NCBI GenBank assembly: GCA_026874595.1
Contig: CM049316.1
Location: 32,283,339-32,347,338 of the forward strand
DNA: 64,000 bases
Direction: 5' to 3'
Source: Sipunculus nudus
Taxonomy: Eukaryota; Annelida; Sipuncula; Golfingiida; Sipunculidae
Shown piece by piece: positions 12,867 through 24,263 of the stretch (position 1 is the stretch's first letter; each line of letters opens with the position of its first letter). The notes beneath the pieces are model-generated. The model was not told the origin of the DNA and searched no databases. It was given only the letters and a program-made list of their open reading frames with translations. The translations under genes and the position numbers were made by a program.

Positions 12867-12877
12867 AGGAGAGGGAG
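12867..12877 (+). promoter_or_regulatory. Polypurine tract
   Basis: AGGAGAGGGAG sits directly before the TGTTACAGG start of the 3' LTR. This is the expected position of the plus-strand primer for LTR retrotransposition. Confidence 0.8.
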
Positions 12878-13483
12878 TGTTACAGGTGCTCTTTTTATTA
12901 TGTGACACGGGCGTAACTCCTGTTGTGGCATTCGTGTCTGGCCGCGCATTGCATTCTCTGTTTAATCCGTACTGGCTGAACTCTCGTTGTCATGTAAGTC
13001 TTGGTTTTCTCGCCTGGTTCAGGGTCACGTGATGACCCTGGTGTGTGGGGATACACACGGCTATGTTCTTCTTGATAATTCTTGAAACGTGTGTTGTGCA
13101 AGATCTTATGGACTGTTCCAGAAGTGGACAATTCTCGGCTTGGGGTGTGAAGGTATATAAAGGGCCTGTGTTTTAGAACGGAAAGGCAGAGATCAGAGAA
13201 GATTCCAGCGGACGTAGAAGCGTGTGTCAGATTCTATGACCTCATCCGACGAATAAGGCAATTATACATTTTCAAAGACTTTCTTCTGAATTTTGTGCAT
13301 TTGGACTTCAGTTTACTTCCTGGGTTGTTGCAAGAGCTTTACACTGGACTGTCATTCTCCGAGAGTTTAATTTGTATTGTATTGTTAGGGTTGTTTTAAG
13401 AATAAATTATAGGTATTTGTAAACAAAAAACCACCGACTTCTTTATTCATTCCCCTAGACATTTCACGCTGCCTAGTGTTACA
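12878..13483 (+). repeat. 3' LTR (606 bp) with TATA box
   Basis: It starts TGTTACAGG and ends GTGTTACA, so it has TG...CA ends. Unlike the 5' LTR it retains GGTATATAAAGGG (about 13,151-13,163), probably the promoter, and an AATAAA within GAATAAATTATAGG near 13,401. It lacks the segment at 8258-8310 of the 5' LTR that is also found in the third copy near 33.7 kb. Confidence 0.87.
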
Positions 13484-13562
13484 GAATTTGATTTTTTTTT
13501 TTATCTACATTACAAAATTTGTGTTCATCACACATACGTGATCTGTTTATATTAGATTCCGT

Positions 13563-13565
<3 letters not shown>

Positions 13566-13618
<53 letters not shown>
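13566..13618. repeat. (AT)n microsatellite
   Basis: An uninterrupted AT run of about 50 bases, 80 bases downstream of the 3' LTR. The small frame 13,519-13,707 across it is not a gene. Confidence 0.95.
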
Positions 13619-13623
<5 letters not shown>

Positions 13624-13784
13624 ATGTATGTACGTATATGTGACGTCGAGGCTTATGTTTATCATGTTTCATCAAACAAGAAGAACGAAATTTATTTTTT
13701 AATGTAGGTATTGATGGTTGGTATGTGACATGGCTGAAACAATCGTGTCTCAATCTTCAAAGCATTCTCAAAATTGACAACACC

Positions 13785-13786
<2 letters not shown>

Positions 13787-13836
<50 letters not shown>
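13787..13836. repeat. (CT)n microsatellite
   Basis: An uninterrupted CT run of about 48 bases. The antisense Arg-Glu repeat frame across it is an artefact. Confidence 0.95.
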
Positions 13837-13838
<2 letters not shown>

Positions 13839-14347
13839 ATTTCTATAATTAAGTTTCCGTTGTATCAAAATGGACAATCCATAAAGCTGTTTCACTTTTT
13901 GTAATTGGAAATCTACATTCTAATGAATAAAAACATCTGCCATTCACTTATTCGGCCAGATTCCGTTGTGAACTAGTTATGTTTTGAGCACAACTAAACA
14001 ACCCCCCCCCCCCCCCCGATTACACACAGGCGAATAGGAAATAACGCAACTCTCCTAGTGATGATAACAGCTTTCATCAGTATAACCCTTTTTCAAAAGA
14101 CATAAAACATTCATGGTAAAACAAGACAGCTTAAGGCTCATACCTCGACCCGCTTATACATATTAATATTACAAGGTAAAGAATACAATATCCATCAAAT
14201 AAACATAACTTAAGTTTTTTATGACGAGGTCTTTCTGGGGAGTTTGAGTGACGAGAAATTTGATTACTGCTTCTGCATATTATGTGTGCTGTATTTATGG
14301 ATGATTTTTGCCTTTATGTTAAGGACTAGTTTTACCGAGAAGTCAAG
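13837..14347. other. Upstream sequence of small exon, no gene seen
   Basis: It contains a C-run of about 15 near 14,000 and no frame of note. If the exon at 14,348 opens a gene, its promoter would be here, but I see no clear TATA box within 100 bases. Confidence 0.4.
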
Positions 14348-14502
14348 ATGACACCTACATCCAGCAGCTCGGGCACCCAGTCAATGTCGTCAGTCGTGGC
14401 ATCACGTGACGATGGCGTAATAATGACGATTGGAACGAGTTTGTGGAGCATCATTGAGGGCATGTCTACGTCATCACCCGACACCTCTACTGCAACCACA
14501 CA
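14348..14502 (+). CDS. Candidate first coding exon, possibly of the GPCR
   Basis: ATG at 14,348 opens 51 codons plus two bases of Ser/Thr-rich sequence (it begins MTPTSSSSGTQSMSSVV and ends with PDTSTATT) up to a strong donor, ACACA|GTGAGT, at 14,502/14,503. Base composition is clearly higher in GC than the flanks. The phase (two bases, CA) joins exactly in frame with the acceptor TTTTCAG|A at 28,747/28,748, giving Gln-Gln-Asp-Met and then the GPCR frame. A Ser/Thr-rich extracellular tail suits a GPCR N-terminus. The 14.2-kb intron is full of repeats, with no other plus-strand gene seen. The link is inference: phase agreement alone has a one-in-three chance. Confidence 0.5.
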
Positions 14503-15367
14503 GTGAGTGTATGTTCATCAAAGGGTAAAAAAAGTTTAAAAGCGGGGGTATTTATATTTAAATAACATGAAGTTTTATATTATTTTCTGTAGAAAACTGG
14601 TGATTCCGAAAAGAGATGTATTTGAATGTGTTTGGCACCAAAAGGTACTTCATTTGATTATATTTTAAATTATAGCACAAGGAAAACACAATTTTAAAAA
14701 TTTTATTTGCAATATTCCACCGATCCAATATTTTGATCTGACCGGTTTAACTTCTGTTTAATTTTGACTAGTTTCATGATTACGAGCTCTAGGAGTTTAT
14801 TAAAATTGCCTGCGAGTCATTTTCTTATGGCTATACAGGAGGGGCCGGACACAGGAGGAATTTATAGAGGGAACAATTAAAACACTTTGTGGAGGTATCT
14901 TTGTCCAGGATTACAACGTATATTAAATATAGCGACTAGAAACAAAATTATCACCCAGATAGTTTAGTGGTTCTTAATATTCTCAGAGTTCTCAATATCT
15001 TTCATTCATGCATTTAATATTGGAAAAGTTTAGAATATAATTTGTGTCATTAACCTCATTGAATTATTAAAAAATTTCAGCCTGCATCAGTATGTTACTG
15101 AATGTTAAAGGGTACTTAGGTATAAATTGAAATCATGCAAAATAAAGCCTTCAACGGTTAGCAAAAATTCGTAAAATATATTCAACGTTTAACTTGTTAG
15201 ATATATTCAACATAATATGTTTCATGAGTGTAGTAAATGTAATACTCCTTGGGTTAAGGATCTTGCCCTCCTGGATTTAAAGAATTGCGTGTTGTCAAGA
15301 GGAGGTTATGAGGGGGTTTATTTTTCAGGGGGAAGGGTGAGGCGGGCTTTGGCCTTGGATAATCAGG
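14503..15367. other. No gene recognised
   Basis: AT-rich sequence. The 76-codon frame at 15,217-15,447 runs into G-run repeat sequence and is not credible. Confidence 0.4.
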
Positions 15368-15561
15368 GCTGCTGGGGGGGGGGGGGCAGGGAGTGGATCC
15401 CCCCCCCCTTTCAGCCGCCACAACCGTGTTTTAAGATTTTAGATTAATTTTTGCGGCCTAGACCCCTTTTTCTTGACCTTGGGGGGGGGGGCTTTTTTAA
15501 AGGCTTTGTTATTAGTCCTGGGTAGAACCCCCTCTTTTCCTAAATACAGGATCCGCCCGTG
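15368..15561. repeat. Short G/C-run repeat, GGATCCGCCC end
   Basis: It contains G-runs near 15,371-15,386 and 15,480-15,491, a C-run near 15,401, and ends GGATCCGCCCGTG. The end and the internal phrase GTCCTGGGTAGAACCCCC resemble the repeat at 32,696-32,886 (GTCCTCCTGGGTTGGACCCCC, GGATCCGCCCCTG). This is probably a short non-autonomous element with GGGGCGGATCC-like ends. Confidence 0.55.
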
Positions 15562-15573
15562 TTGTCCGCCTTT

Positions 15574-15763
15574 ATGATGTTGGTGCCCCTAGTATTTTTC
15601 AGCAAACATAGCTCATTTGTCTATATATGGTTTATATATGGCATGAAAAAGGAGCGCCGTTTGTTATTATGATGTTGGTGCCCCTATAATTTTTCAGCAA
15701 ACATAGCTCATTTGTCTATATATGGTTTATATATGGCATGAAAAAGGAGCGCCCTTTGAATAA
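15574..15763 (+). repeat. 95-bp tandem duplication
   Basis: A block of about 95 bp starting ATGATGTTGGTGCCCC and ending GAAAAAGGAGCGCC occurs twice in direct succession (second copy from 15,669) with only a few differences, so it is young. Confidence 0.9.
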
Positions 15764-16461
15764 CAAAAGGTTTGTTATCTATAATGACGTTTTGGAAGAT
15801 ATTTTTGGGCAAGGTAGAAGGCAGACTTTGCAACCTTTGGAAAGTGTATGGTGCACAACCCAAGTTTCACATTAATAGCATATTGGAAAGGATAAGGTTT
15901 TATACAAACCTATTGATGAAATGTGCTCAGTCGACCGTTACTGACAGGCTAACAAATACTGAAGGCTATAGATGATTGAGAACTAATTATCTCCGGCTGT
16001 ACAGTATGGATTTTTCAGTTGTTATGCCGTCAACTGATTTCATAATATCTCACAATGAAGCAGGAACTCACACCAATCTCCTTGACGACTGGACCTCTTC
16101 ACTAAACAGTAAAGTGCTCGACTTTCCCGTGCAACTTCTCTTCAGAAAAAAATGGACGGCATTTCGATCGTTTCAAAATCATATGCTCGATGGGTCACTA
16201 CCATTTGACAGACATTGAGAGAATATTTTTGCATTCTAGATTCACGGCTTATTACAGGGGCAGATGCATGCTTTTAGGATAGGGGGGATCAGAGGGATAG
16301 GGTATGGGAGGGTGGAATCCCCTCCCATTACGTTGACACTTTTTAAAACTACGAGCTGTAATTGCGCAATCTGTCTTTCGGTATTAAACGCTTATTTTTC
16401 GAAACTCCATGGCTTTTAGGTCGAGAAAGTGTGCGCGCCCCCTCTGACCCCAACTTTATTG

Positions 16462-16463
<2 letters not shown>
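15764..16463. other. No gene recognised
   Basis: Two adjacent small frames (15,772-15,975 and 15,976-16,218) have roughly protein-like composition but no recognisable motif, splice context or codon evidence. The purine-rich AGGGGCAG stretch near 16,257-16,330 resembles an end of the G-run repeat family. Confidence 0.35.

Positions 16464-16492
<29 letters not shown>
16464..16492. repeat. (AC)n microsatellite
   Basis: An AC run of about 28 bases. Confidence 0.95.
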
Positions 16493-16493
<1 letters not shown>

Positions 16494-17061
16494 TTTATAC
16501 AACTGAGCCTACTTTGTTTCATATCAGTTAATAAAAATATTGTCACATAAATCTAAAATCCCAAACCATTTTCTATATAGAAAATGGTAAATCGGACCGT
16601 TTAATATCATGGATTTAGTCATAACACCGTTTATTGTCATACTTGGAACCCTTGGCAGCGATACCAGTTCGGAGTTAATATCACATCAAACGCCGACACG
16701 GCGATCAAAGAGGCCATGAGCCTGTAATCGGTCAAGCGTATCAAGCGATCACATCCCTCGCATGTGTGCTGCAGGCAAGTGTAGTGATGCATGCGGGTCA
16801 CTCCCCGTCACTTAGCAAATTAACGTCTTAAGAGGCGGTAATCCAGATCATTGCGTTTCTTCCTACGCCGATAAGAGCATGTTTGAGATTTTAGTATAAT
16901 ATTTAATGCAAAATTAGATAAAAACATGAGGAACGGCTGACATTAGGAAGAGCGTATTAGATAATTTTAACAAAATCGCAGATATTTATCATTTACAAAT
17001 ATTTTTAGATTAAAATACCCATCAAAGATATGCTGTACATGGAGACAAACAAATGAGAATA

Positions 17062-19865
17062 TATGTGCTTGACTAGACTACTGGTGGATTTCTAATGCAT
17101 TACAAGATACAGTTACAGATGTGGTGATCCAATCATATATTAAATCAGATCATTGTGCAGTTATATTAGAATTTATAAAAAAATAGAAAACAAAGACATT
17201 AAAGGAAAAGGTTATTGGAAATTAAACAAAGATATATTAAATGAGGCTGAATATATGGTGAGCCATATTAAAGAAACAGAGGTTTCGAATAACAGGAATA
17301 TTCTAAAATTTCAGATGACCAAATTAAATGGGAATTACTTAAATGTAAAATTAGGCATTCAAGTATAAAATTATAGTTAAAAATGAGCTGAGGAAAAAAG
17401 ATCAAACCCAACAAAGAATTTCTTGACTATAGCCTGAAGAAACTTCAGGAAACACTAGATGTCTCAGAGACCCAGCGAAATCAATCTTTAAAAGATGAAT
17501 TAATTTCCATAAAAAACAATTGATGATATTGATAATTATTATACACATGAAATGTATGCTTCAGTTAAAAATAAGATGGTTTGAATATGGTGAAAAATTC
17601 TAAATATTTTCTTAACTTAGAAAAATATAACAGTGGATTGAAATGTATGAGAAAACTTCAGTTATCAACAGGAGAAGCTATTACTGATGCTAAAATAATT
17701 CTAGAAAATCAAAAGGAATTTTATCAACAACTATACTCTTCTCAAAAAGTTAAAACACAGAATGATATAAACAGCTATTTAGATGCATTAAAATTACTTG
17801 TATTATCTAAATTAAACCCAGAACTTTTAGATAAACCTATTACGAAAGAAGAATGTCATTTTATCCTTTGCTTAAGATAAAAGCCCTGGAAATGATTGGA
17901 TATCCATGGAATTCTACAATACATTTTGGCCTCTTTTTGGTTGTATCAATCAATAGAGCTTTTCAAGGAGAGTTATCTTTCTCACAAAAACAGCTGTAAT
18001 TACATTAAATGATAAAAGAAAAACAAGACACTACTAAAAAAGGTGGATATCAAAATAATTATTAAATGAAGATTAACAAAGTTTATAAAAAACACTTTCA
18101 TTAAGACTTAAAAAATTCTGCCAGATATTATAGTCGAGCGGGAAAAATTTAAGGTAGATACATATGAGAACATATTCGAATTTTTATCAAATTTATTAGA
18201 ATATACAAGAATAAAAAACATTCCAGGAATAATAATTAGTATAGATTTTGAATAGTCTGTAGACTCAGTAGAATGGAATTTAATGATAGCAGTGTTAAGA
18301 AAATACAACTTTCCATCCTCATCTATAAAATGGATTGAGACATGGTATAATAACATTGAAAGTCGTACTATCAATAATGACATTACATATGGATATTTGA
18401 AGGTTGGAAGAGGTGTCCAACAAGGAGTCTATTAAAATAGCAGTTGCAACAGACCCATCATATCTATATTGTATTAGCAGCTAGAATTATGGCAGAATAA
18501 ATAAGGATTTCAGGAAAACTTAACGGAATGAGAGTCTCCAATTATCGTGTTTAGTAAATACAATATGCAAATTATACTGTAAGAACAGTAAAGGATTTGA
18601 GATTAAAATCATTGAAACAGTTGGTACTTTTATTGGGTTAGAATCAAATTTTGAAAAATGTGAGGGGATATGGATCGGTCAGAATAAGAACGACGTACTC
18701 AAGCAATTAGGGATTAAATTACCTAGTTACCCTGTTAAAATTTTTGGAGCATACATTTCATATAATAAAAAAAGAAGCAAAAATTTGAAATTCAGCTTTA
18801 ATTAATATCAGCTCATATTACATTCAATATGTGGAATCAAAAGGGTTTAACTTTACTAGGAAAAATTCAAATTGTGGTAACTTTCCTTTTTTCAAAGTTT
18901 TATTATTTTCTAGCAAATAAGCCTATACAAGATGATTTTTGCATAAGGGTAAAAGATATGCTGTTTATTTTTTGTGGAATATAGGTGGAGAAAGAATTAA
19001 AAGTTCAAGATATAAGCAAGAAATTAGACACGGAGGCCTAAGAATTCCACATATTGAATCTATAACACATATTTCACTGATATCTTGGGTTTAAAGGTAC
19101 ATCAAAGGAGATGGAAGACCATGGAAACTATTTTTTAATATTATTTGCAGTCTATATGTTCTGATGTAAATATGTTTCTAAATAGTAATCTAGACCTGGA
19201 TAATATATAGATTCATTTGATACACCGGTCTTCTATAAAGAAATTTTAAAAAAATAATTTAATATTACGTAAAATGTTCTTTGATTATGTCCCATTGGAA
19301 CAGCAATTTATTTGGGAAAAATAGGCTTATACAAATAAGTTATACCATCATATACTGGAAACAGTTCTATGAAATAGGAATTAACAAAGGACTTGATTTG
19401 TTTGATTGTACAGACAAGGTATTAACATTTACATTTTGGGTCGAAAAGGGATGAATTATTTAAGATGGCATGCCTTGGTTACAAAGTGTCAAAGGGCAAA
19501 TTGAAAATAATATAGATCAAATTCCTTTTTATTTTTCAAATGGTGGTTTTAAATATCTAGAAGTTTCATCAACAAGAATAATTTACTCTTGTTTTAAAAA
19601 AATCAACACTAGATAAAGGGCCGTTTTTGCCTAAAGTAGCAAACTATGTTCTAGCTGTAAAAAGTTGATCATGAGGAAATGTATTTGCTTACTATTACAA
19701 TATGTATGGAACCAAAGTCTAAAGTTTTTTCAGTATAAACTTTAAAATAGTTGCCTAGTAAATAGTTACTGGTTACAAAAATGGAATATCAAAAGTTCTA
19801 ATCTATGTACATTTTGTAATACAGAACCAGAGAATTTATTGCACTTTTTCTGGACCTTTTATGAT
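17062..19865 (+). pseudogene. Degenerate L1/Tx1-type LINE, ORF2 remnant
   Basis: Fragments of a non-LTR retrotransposon ORF2 follow each other in the right order over 2.8 kb. First comes the end of the AP-like endonuclease (LDYWWISNALQDTV, IKSDHCAVILEF, near 17,070-17,170). The linker to RT follows (KYFLNLEKYNSGLKC near 17,600), then RT blocks (PGIIISIDFE and EWNLMIAVLRKYNFP near 18,225-18,315; GRGVQQGV near 18,410), then WNQKGLTLLGKIQIV near 18,835. The last block is cysteine-rich (LCTFCNTEPENLLHFFW, near 19,805-19,855). Dozens of stops and frameshifts are present and the YADD-like box is destroyed. No 5' ORF1 was found next to it, so it is probably 5'-truncated. Confidence 0.85.
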
Positions 19866-20217
19866 GATATTATTTTAATTTAAATATGAGGGGAATTTAT
19901 TTTTGTGTACGTAGATAGGTTTTTATAGTTAATTAAACATGTGTTAATGGTCTTTCTATTAAAATATTTTATGTTAATGTTTGATCTTAAAACCTGATGA
20001 CAAAGGCTTTAATCAGATTTGATTTTACCATGCTCAGTTGAGTGTTAAGTGAAATTTTACATAAATTAAATACTTGAAAGAACATACAACCTCCTTTGAG
20101 ATTATTAAACCACTGTCTATATGATACAGAATATGGTAACCAAATTTACCAAGTTTGTCTTATGATAACAGTTTATAAAATAGTTAAAAAAGTCTCTTTT
20201 TATTTTAATTATTTTTT
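19866..20217. other. 3' flank of LINE, no gene seen
   Basis: AT-rich sequence between the LINE's last coding block and the SINE, possibly the LINE 3' UTR. No frames of note. Confidence 0.4.
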
Positions 20218-20600
20218 TGTTGGAGGTAACCGCCTCCATTTTTTAATGCGAGCTTAACTAAGTATATATATACATCTGCAGATTTTCAATTCCGGTTTCG
20301 GACTACGTGACAGGGCAGTATCACACGCTTCCTCTAATCTTATATCCTGGCGTTAACCAGGCCCGGTGACTACTGCACCTGCGGGCCCTGGGTTGGTAAT
20401 CATACCACCGAGGACCCCCGAAAGGCGCACTCGTTTGTAAGTGAAACACGGCCGTTGGGCACGACCTTCCCATTAAGCCTGCAGAGCGCTCACCCTGGGT
20501 TGGGGCCGACCGTGAAAAACCTCACCACCTCGGCTGAGATTCGAACTCACGATCTCCCGGCTTTGATTCTTGCGCTCTACCTCTGAGCCACAGAAGCCGG
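20218..20600 (-). mobile_element. tRNA-derived SINE
   Basis: Read on the minus strand from 20,600, it starts with a tRNA-like head: box A-like TGGCTCAGAGGTAGAGCGC and box B GAGTTCGAATCTC. A conserved body follows (GGTTTTTCACGGTCGGCC, AAGGTCGTGCCCAACGGCC, GTTTCACTTACAAACGAG), and it ends near GGAGGCGGTTACCTCC. A second copy lies at 30,826-31,203 in the same orientation, and the first 100 bases recur at 23,726-23,824. The head is not a functional tRNA gene: the acceptor stem does not pair and the SINE body follows directly. Confidence 0.85.
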
Positions 20601-21039
20601 TTAAAAAAAAGTCTCTTATTTAATTATTTTAGTTTACAATGGTCAGCATTGCAATGCATAGCATATTAATGACATGACCCCGTAACCAAACTAATTAATG
20701 CTAATACTTCTTTTTAATTGTTATTTTAATTTTTCCCTCCTGATGTCCTTAAGATTTTTCACTTCAGTTCGAAAAACAATTAAATGTTGTTGTCTGTTAA
20801 CAGAGCACAAATGGTTACCATTGAACCCAGAAACTCCTAATTTGATTTCTAAGGAGGTCCATGCAAAATCTCTTTTAAAACCTGAAATTAGGTCTCTGTT
20901 ACCCATATTTCCGAGCAATGCTTAAGTTGAATGGGGATAACACCTACAAAATTTGGCATTGATAAAATTCTTTTGTGAATGTTTTTCTAGTCAGCTGAGC
21001 GTCATGACTCATGGGTCACTTTTTTTATTTTCATATGAT

Positions 21040-21485
21040 CCATTTGGTCTATCCAATTAACTATCCAACGTGATATTCCAATCCCTACCAAAAATCTTGT
21101 GGTCATTTACCATATTTTCAATATCACGAAAGAATGTTTTAAAAAATTGTGGCGAATCAATGTTTGGCCCATATATGATTGCAAGAATTATCCTGTTATC
21201 ATCTATGTAGCAGTCTAAAATGATGTATCTTCCGTGCGTATCTCTCTTTTGTTCTATTATTTATTTTTCTCTTATTGCATAAAGTAGCAACTCCCCTAGC
21301 TTTATTACTCCCATTGTTAAAACATATTTGATGTCCACACTCTGCTCTCCAGATGTGTTCAACCTCCCTTCTGCTGTGAGTTTCTTGGATAAAAATTATG
21401 TCTTACGTCTTCACTCGTAACCAGTAAAACACTTCTCTTCTCCTCGTTGCATTACCGAGGCCACGAACATTAAATGAAAATATAA
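21040..21485 (-). pseudogene. LINE endonuclease fragment (copy 1)
   Basis: Minus-strand sequence from 21,485 downward encodes the start of an L1/Tx1-type AP endonuclease: FNVRGLGNATRRREVFYWL, a TAA, then DIIFIQETHSRREVEHIWRA. After a frameshift it continues with ILAIIYGPNIDSPQFFKTFF and HKIFGRDWNITLDS. The QETHS block is the metal-binding Glu motif. It is truncated within the domain and interrupted by stops. An identical copy lies at 24,264-24,709. Confidence 0.78.
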
Positions 21486-21674
21486 ATCTATTAAAGGTAT
21501 CTTTTGTGCACTACATATTATACATAATTAAAATTACACTTGCGGACAAATCAGTAAGGCGGAAAACTCACTATCTCGGACAACGGACAAACTTTCCCAT
21601 CCGGCCAGCATATCCAGTACATATTTCGACCCTCTAAAGCGGACAGATTGGGGGGTCCAATTTTTGTTCATTGG

Positions 21675-22367
21675 ATAATGGGGCTGTCCCACTTTTGCGA
21701 CTCTACAGGCGACTACAGACGAACAGGCTTTCGTCTCATGGTCGCCGAAAACCAGGCGACAGGACCTCCGCTATGACAATAGTCTAGGACAAGCTACAAA
21801 TGGTTGGCGACTGTCTGACGACAAGCTACGACAAGCTGCCGACAAACGGCGACACATGCAGTCGCCGCGACAAAGGGCAAACACCTACGACAACCTACGA
21901 CCACATCTAAGACAACCTACGACCACGCTTGCGATAACCTACGACACTAGATTTCTTGCTACGTCCTGCGACAAGCTTCGACGATTCTCTAGCATGTGCT
22001 ACGTTAGGAGCCGGACACAAGATGGGCCTTGTTTCATGTAACAACAGCCCACGACAACGCACACGACAACCCACGTCACCTGGCGACAGCCTACGACAGG
22101 ACCTACGACAACCCGCGTCAGCTGGCGACAGCCTACGACAACACCTACGCAAGTAGAAACAGCCTACGCTCACTGGCGACAAAAAGCTGTCGCCTTAGAA
22201 TTTTGAACATGTTGAAAATCCAGAGGCGCCAGCTTCGAGGTCACGCGTCTTGAGGGACCTAAGGCAACTACAGGCGACCATACGGGCGACCACCCGGCTA
22301 CCATTAGGCGACAGCCCGGTCGCCTGTAGTCGCCTGTAGAGTCGCCTAAGTGAGACAGCCCCATTAT
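21675..22367. mobile_element. MITE-like element with CGACA subrepeats (copy 1)
   Basis: The ends form an imperfect terminal inverted repeat of about 45 bp. The left end is ATAATGGGGCTGTCCCAC followed by GCGACTCTACAGGCGACTAC; the right end, in reverse, is ATAATGGGGCTGTCTCAC followed by GGCGACTCTACAGGCGACTAC. The 690-bp interior is built of degenerate copies of CTACGACAA and GGCGACAGC at roughly 10-20 base intervals. No transposase is encoded; the frames at 21,856-22,253 and 21,907-22,440 come from the subrepeats. The superfamily cannot be told from the ends alone. Confidence 0.8.
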
Positions 22368-23725
22368 TTGCTGAGAGATGGCTCTCTGAGATCATTACCT
22401 CGTATGACCTGTTTTGGTAAAAGCTACAGCCCCGGGACAAGCGCGATTTAGTGAACCATTGGAATGTTATATGTTAATATACAGTATCGAATTAGTTAAT
22501 ATCTATAAATATAAATGTGTTGATATAACAATCATTTTTTTATTAAATTTATAATTGGCAGGTCAATCAGGGCAAAATAAGCTTTCAAACTGAAACAGCT
22601 TTTCATTCGAAAAGACCACCATCAAAGAAAGCCGTTCGTGCTTTGTGATCGGCGTCCGGCCAGGGGAGGCGTAATTATAATTTACGACAGTTTGCACCTT
22701 GTTATGGTGAATGCGTGGTGAAGACTATTCTTTAACAAATAACCATGCTGTCCGGATGCTCTCAATTATCAATCTTCAATATGCCTAGTGCAGCCATCCA
22801 TGAACTGCCGCTTGCTTAGAAGATGAAGCATGGTACGTCGAAGTGAAACTGCCAAATTTAGTTTGCGAGGTTTAGCTGATCAAATGTATGTGGCCTATTT
22901 CAAATTAGACGTACATTTAATGAAATCATAGGAAATCGGAAACATTCACTGGCCATTTGACGCAATATGCGAAACTGCTCTAAACAGGACATCTCACTTA
23001 TACGGACAAAATCCTTCAGTCCCTTGAGTGTTCGGCTTTGGGAAGTTTCTCTGTACTTGAACTACAAGTGTGCATCATGGTACTCACTGTTAGCCTGAAA
23101 ATAGGCGTACTGTATATGGTCATTCCTGACTGCTTGAACTGAATAAAACCATTATCCCATTACCATTGAAAACATACGTCTGGCCTAAAATACAGAGCGG
23201 AATACATGAAGTAACACGTTATTATGTCAAACTAAAAAAATATAACTGGTATCTCAGAAGTGTAAGCATTCATTTGACTCTCCACATAGCATCGATTGGT
23301 AATGAAGTATTCTGAATTATGCATTGTATAACAAAATAGACATATGAATGAAAATAATAACAAACTTTAAGTACAATATTGTGAGTAATTTCATCCCATT
23401 AAGGTTCATAAGAGAAAAAAATATATCTATATTACTTTCCAAACTTTTTGACTACTTCCAATGCTCCGCTCCCTCACTAGCCGCCTGCAGCGACAAAACG
23501 TCTTGCATAGAGACAAGTGGTATTACACCACGATACGATCGTTTTTTCCGGAAAAGGCAGTTTTATTTTCAGTTAACGGATGGTGTGATATTAAAACTTC
23601 TTCACCATGGCAAAAGTATCTTATTTTAATTAAAACAGCAATAATTCACAAATGGAAGTGCATTTAACTTTAGTTGTTGTGTATTTTGGACTGAGAAGTC
23701 ACGGGTCGTATTGTTAATAACCACC
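22368..23725. other. Rest of duplicated unit, no gene seen
   Basis: It contains GGACATCTCACTTATACGGAC near 22,987. That recalls the GGACA-rich stretch at 21,545-21,645 on the other side of the MITE and suggests an older element interrupted by it. The frames at 23,348-23,629 and 23,461-23,667 overlap in two frames and recur unchanged in copy 2; I do not recognise them. Confidence 0.4.
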
Positions 23726-24263
23726 GGGGCCGACCGTGAAAAACCTCACCACCTCGGCTGAGATTCGAACTCACGATCTCCCGGCTTTGATTCTTGCGCT
23801 CTACCTCTGAGCCACAGAAGCCGGTTAAAAAAAAGTCTCTTATTTAATTATTTTAGTTTACAATGGTCAGCATTGCAATGCATAGCATATTAATGACATG
23901 ACCCCGTAACCAAACTAATTAATGCTAATACTTCTTTTTAATTGTTATTTTAATTTTTCCCTCCTGATGTCCTTAAGATTTTTCACTTCAGTTCGAAAAA
24001 CAATTAAATGTTGTTGTCTGTTAACAGGGCACAAATGGTTACCATTGAACCCAGAAACTCCTAATTTGACTTCTAAGGAGGTCCATGCAAAATCTCTTTT
24101 AAAACCTGAAATTGGGTCTCTGTTACCCATATTTCCGAGCAATGCTTAAGTTGAATGGGGATAACACCTACAAAATTTGGCATTGATAAAATTCTTTTGT
24201 GAATGTTTTTCTAGTCAGCTGAGCGTCATGACTCATGGGTCACTTTTTTTATTTTCATATGAT

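Larger units (their letters stand above)
7813..13483 (+). mobile_element. Degenerate Ty3/gypsy LTR retrotransposon, Gmr1-like order
   Basis: Two direct LTRs (7813 and 12,878, both starting TGT.ACAGGTG) flank remnants of gag, aspartic protease, integrase, reverse transcriptase and RNase H, in that order. The RT is clearly of gypsy type (see its entry), but integrase precedes it. That order is normal for Ty1/copia and, among gypsy elements, is known from the Gmr1-type group. A purine tract precedes the 3' LTR. The element is dead: stops and frameshifts interrupt every region, the 5' LTR has lost its end, and no 5-bp target duplication is evident (flanks TACAT and GAATT). It lies in what may be the first intron of the GPCR gene. 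Confidence 0.9.
20502..23725 (+). repeat. Tandem duplication, copy 1 (3224 bp)
   Basis: Every landmark in this block recurs exactly 3224 bases later: GGGGCCGACCGTG at 20,502 and 23,726, and small frames at 20,698/23,922, 21,856/25,080 and 23,348/26,572. The copies differ at only a scatter of single bases (for example AGAGCACAAATGG versus AGGGCACAAATGG), so identity is about 99 percent. The left breakpoint lies inside the SINE and the right one after CCACC at 23,725. The unit holds part of a SINE, a LINE endonuclease fragment and a MITE. Confidence 0.96.

Noticed and set aside
18108-18383. 91-codon antisense frame in the LINE
   Set aside because: It lies opposite recognisable reverse transcriptase blocks of the plus-strand LINE.
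20530-20600. tRNA gene on the minus strand
   Set aside because: The A and B boxes are present, but the acceptor stem does not pair and the sequence continues into a repeated SINE body; it is a SINE head.
21840-22180. CRISPR-like or coding repeat array (CTACGACAA units)
   Set aside because: Units are degenerate with irregular spacing and lie between inverted ends in a eukaryotic genome; the frames over it are by-products of the subrepeats.
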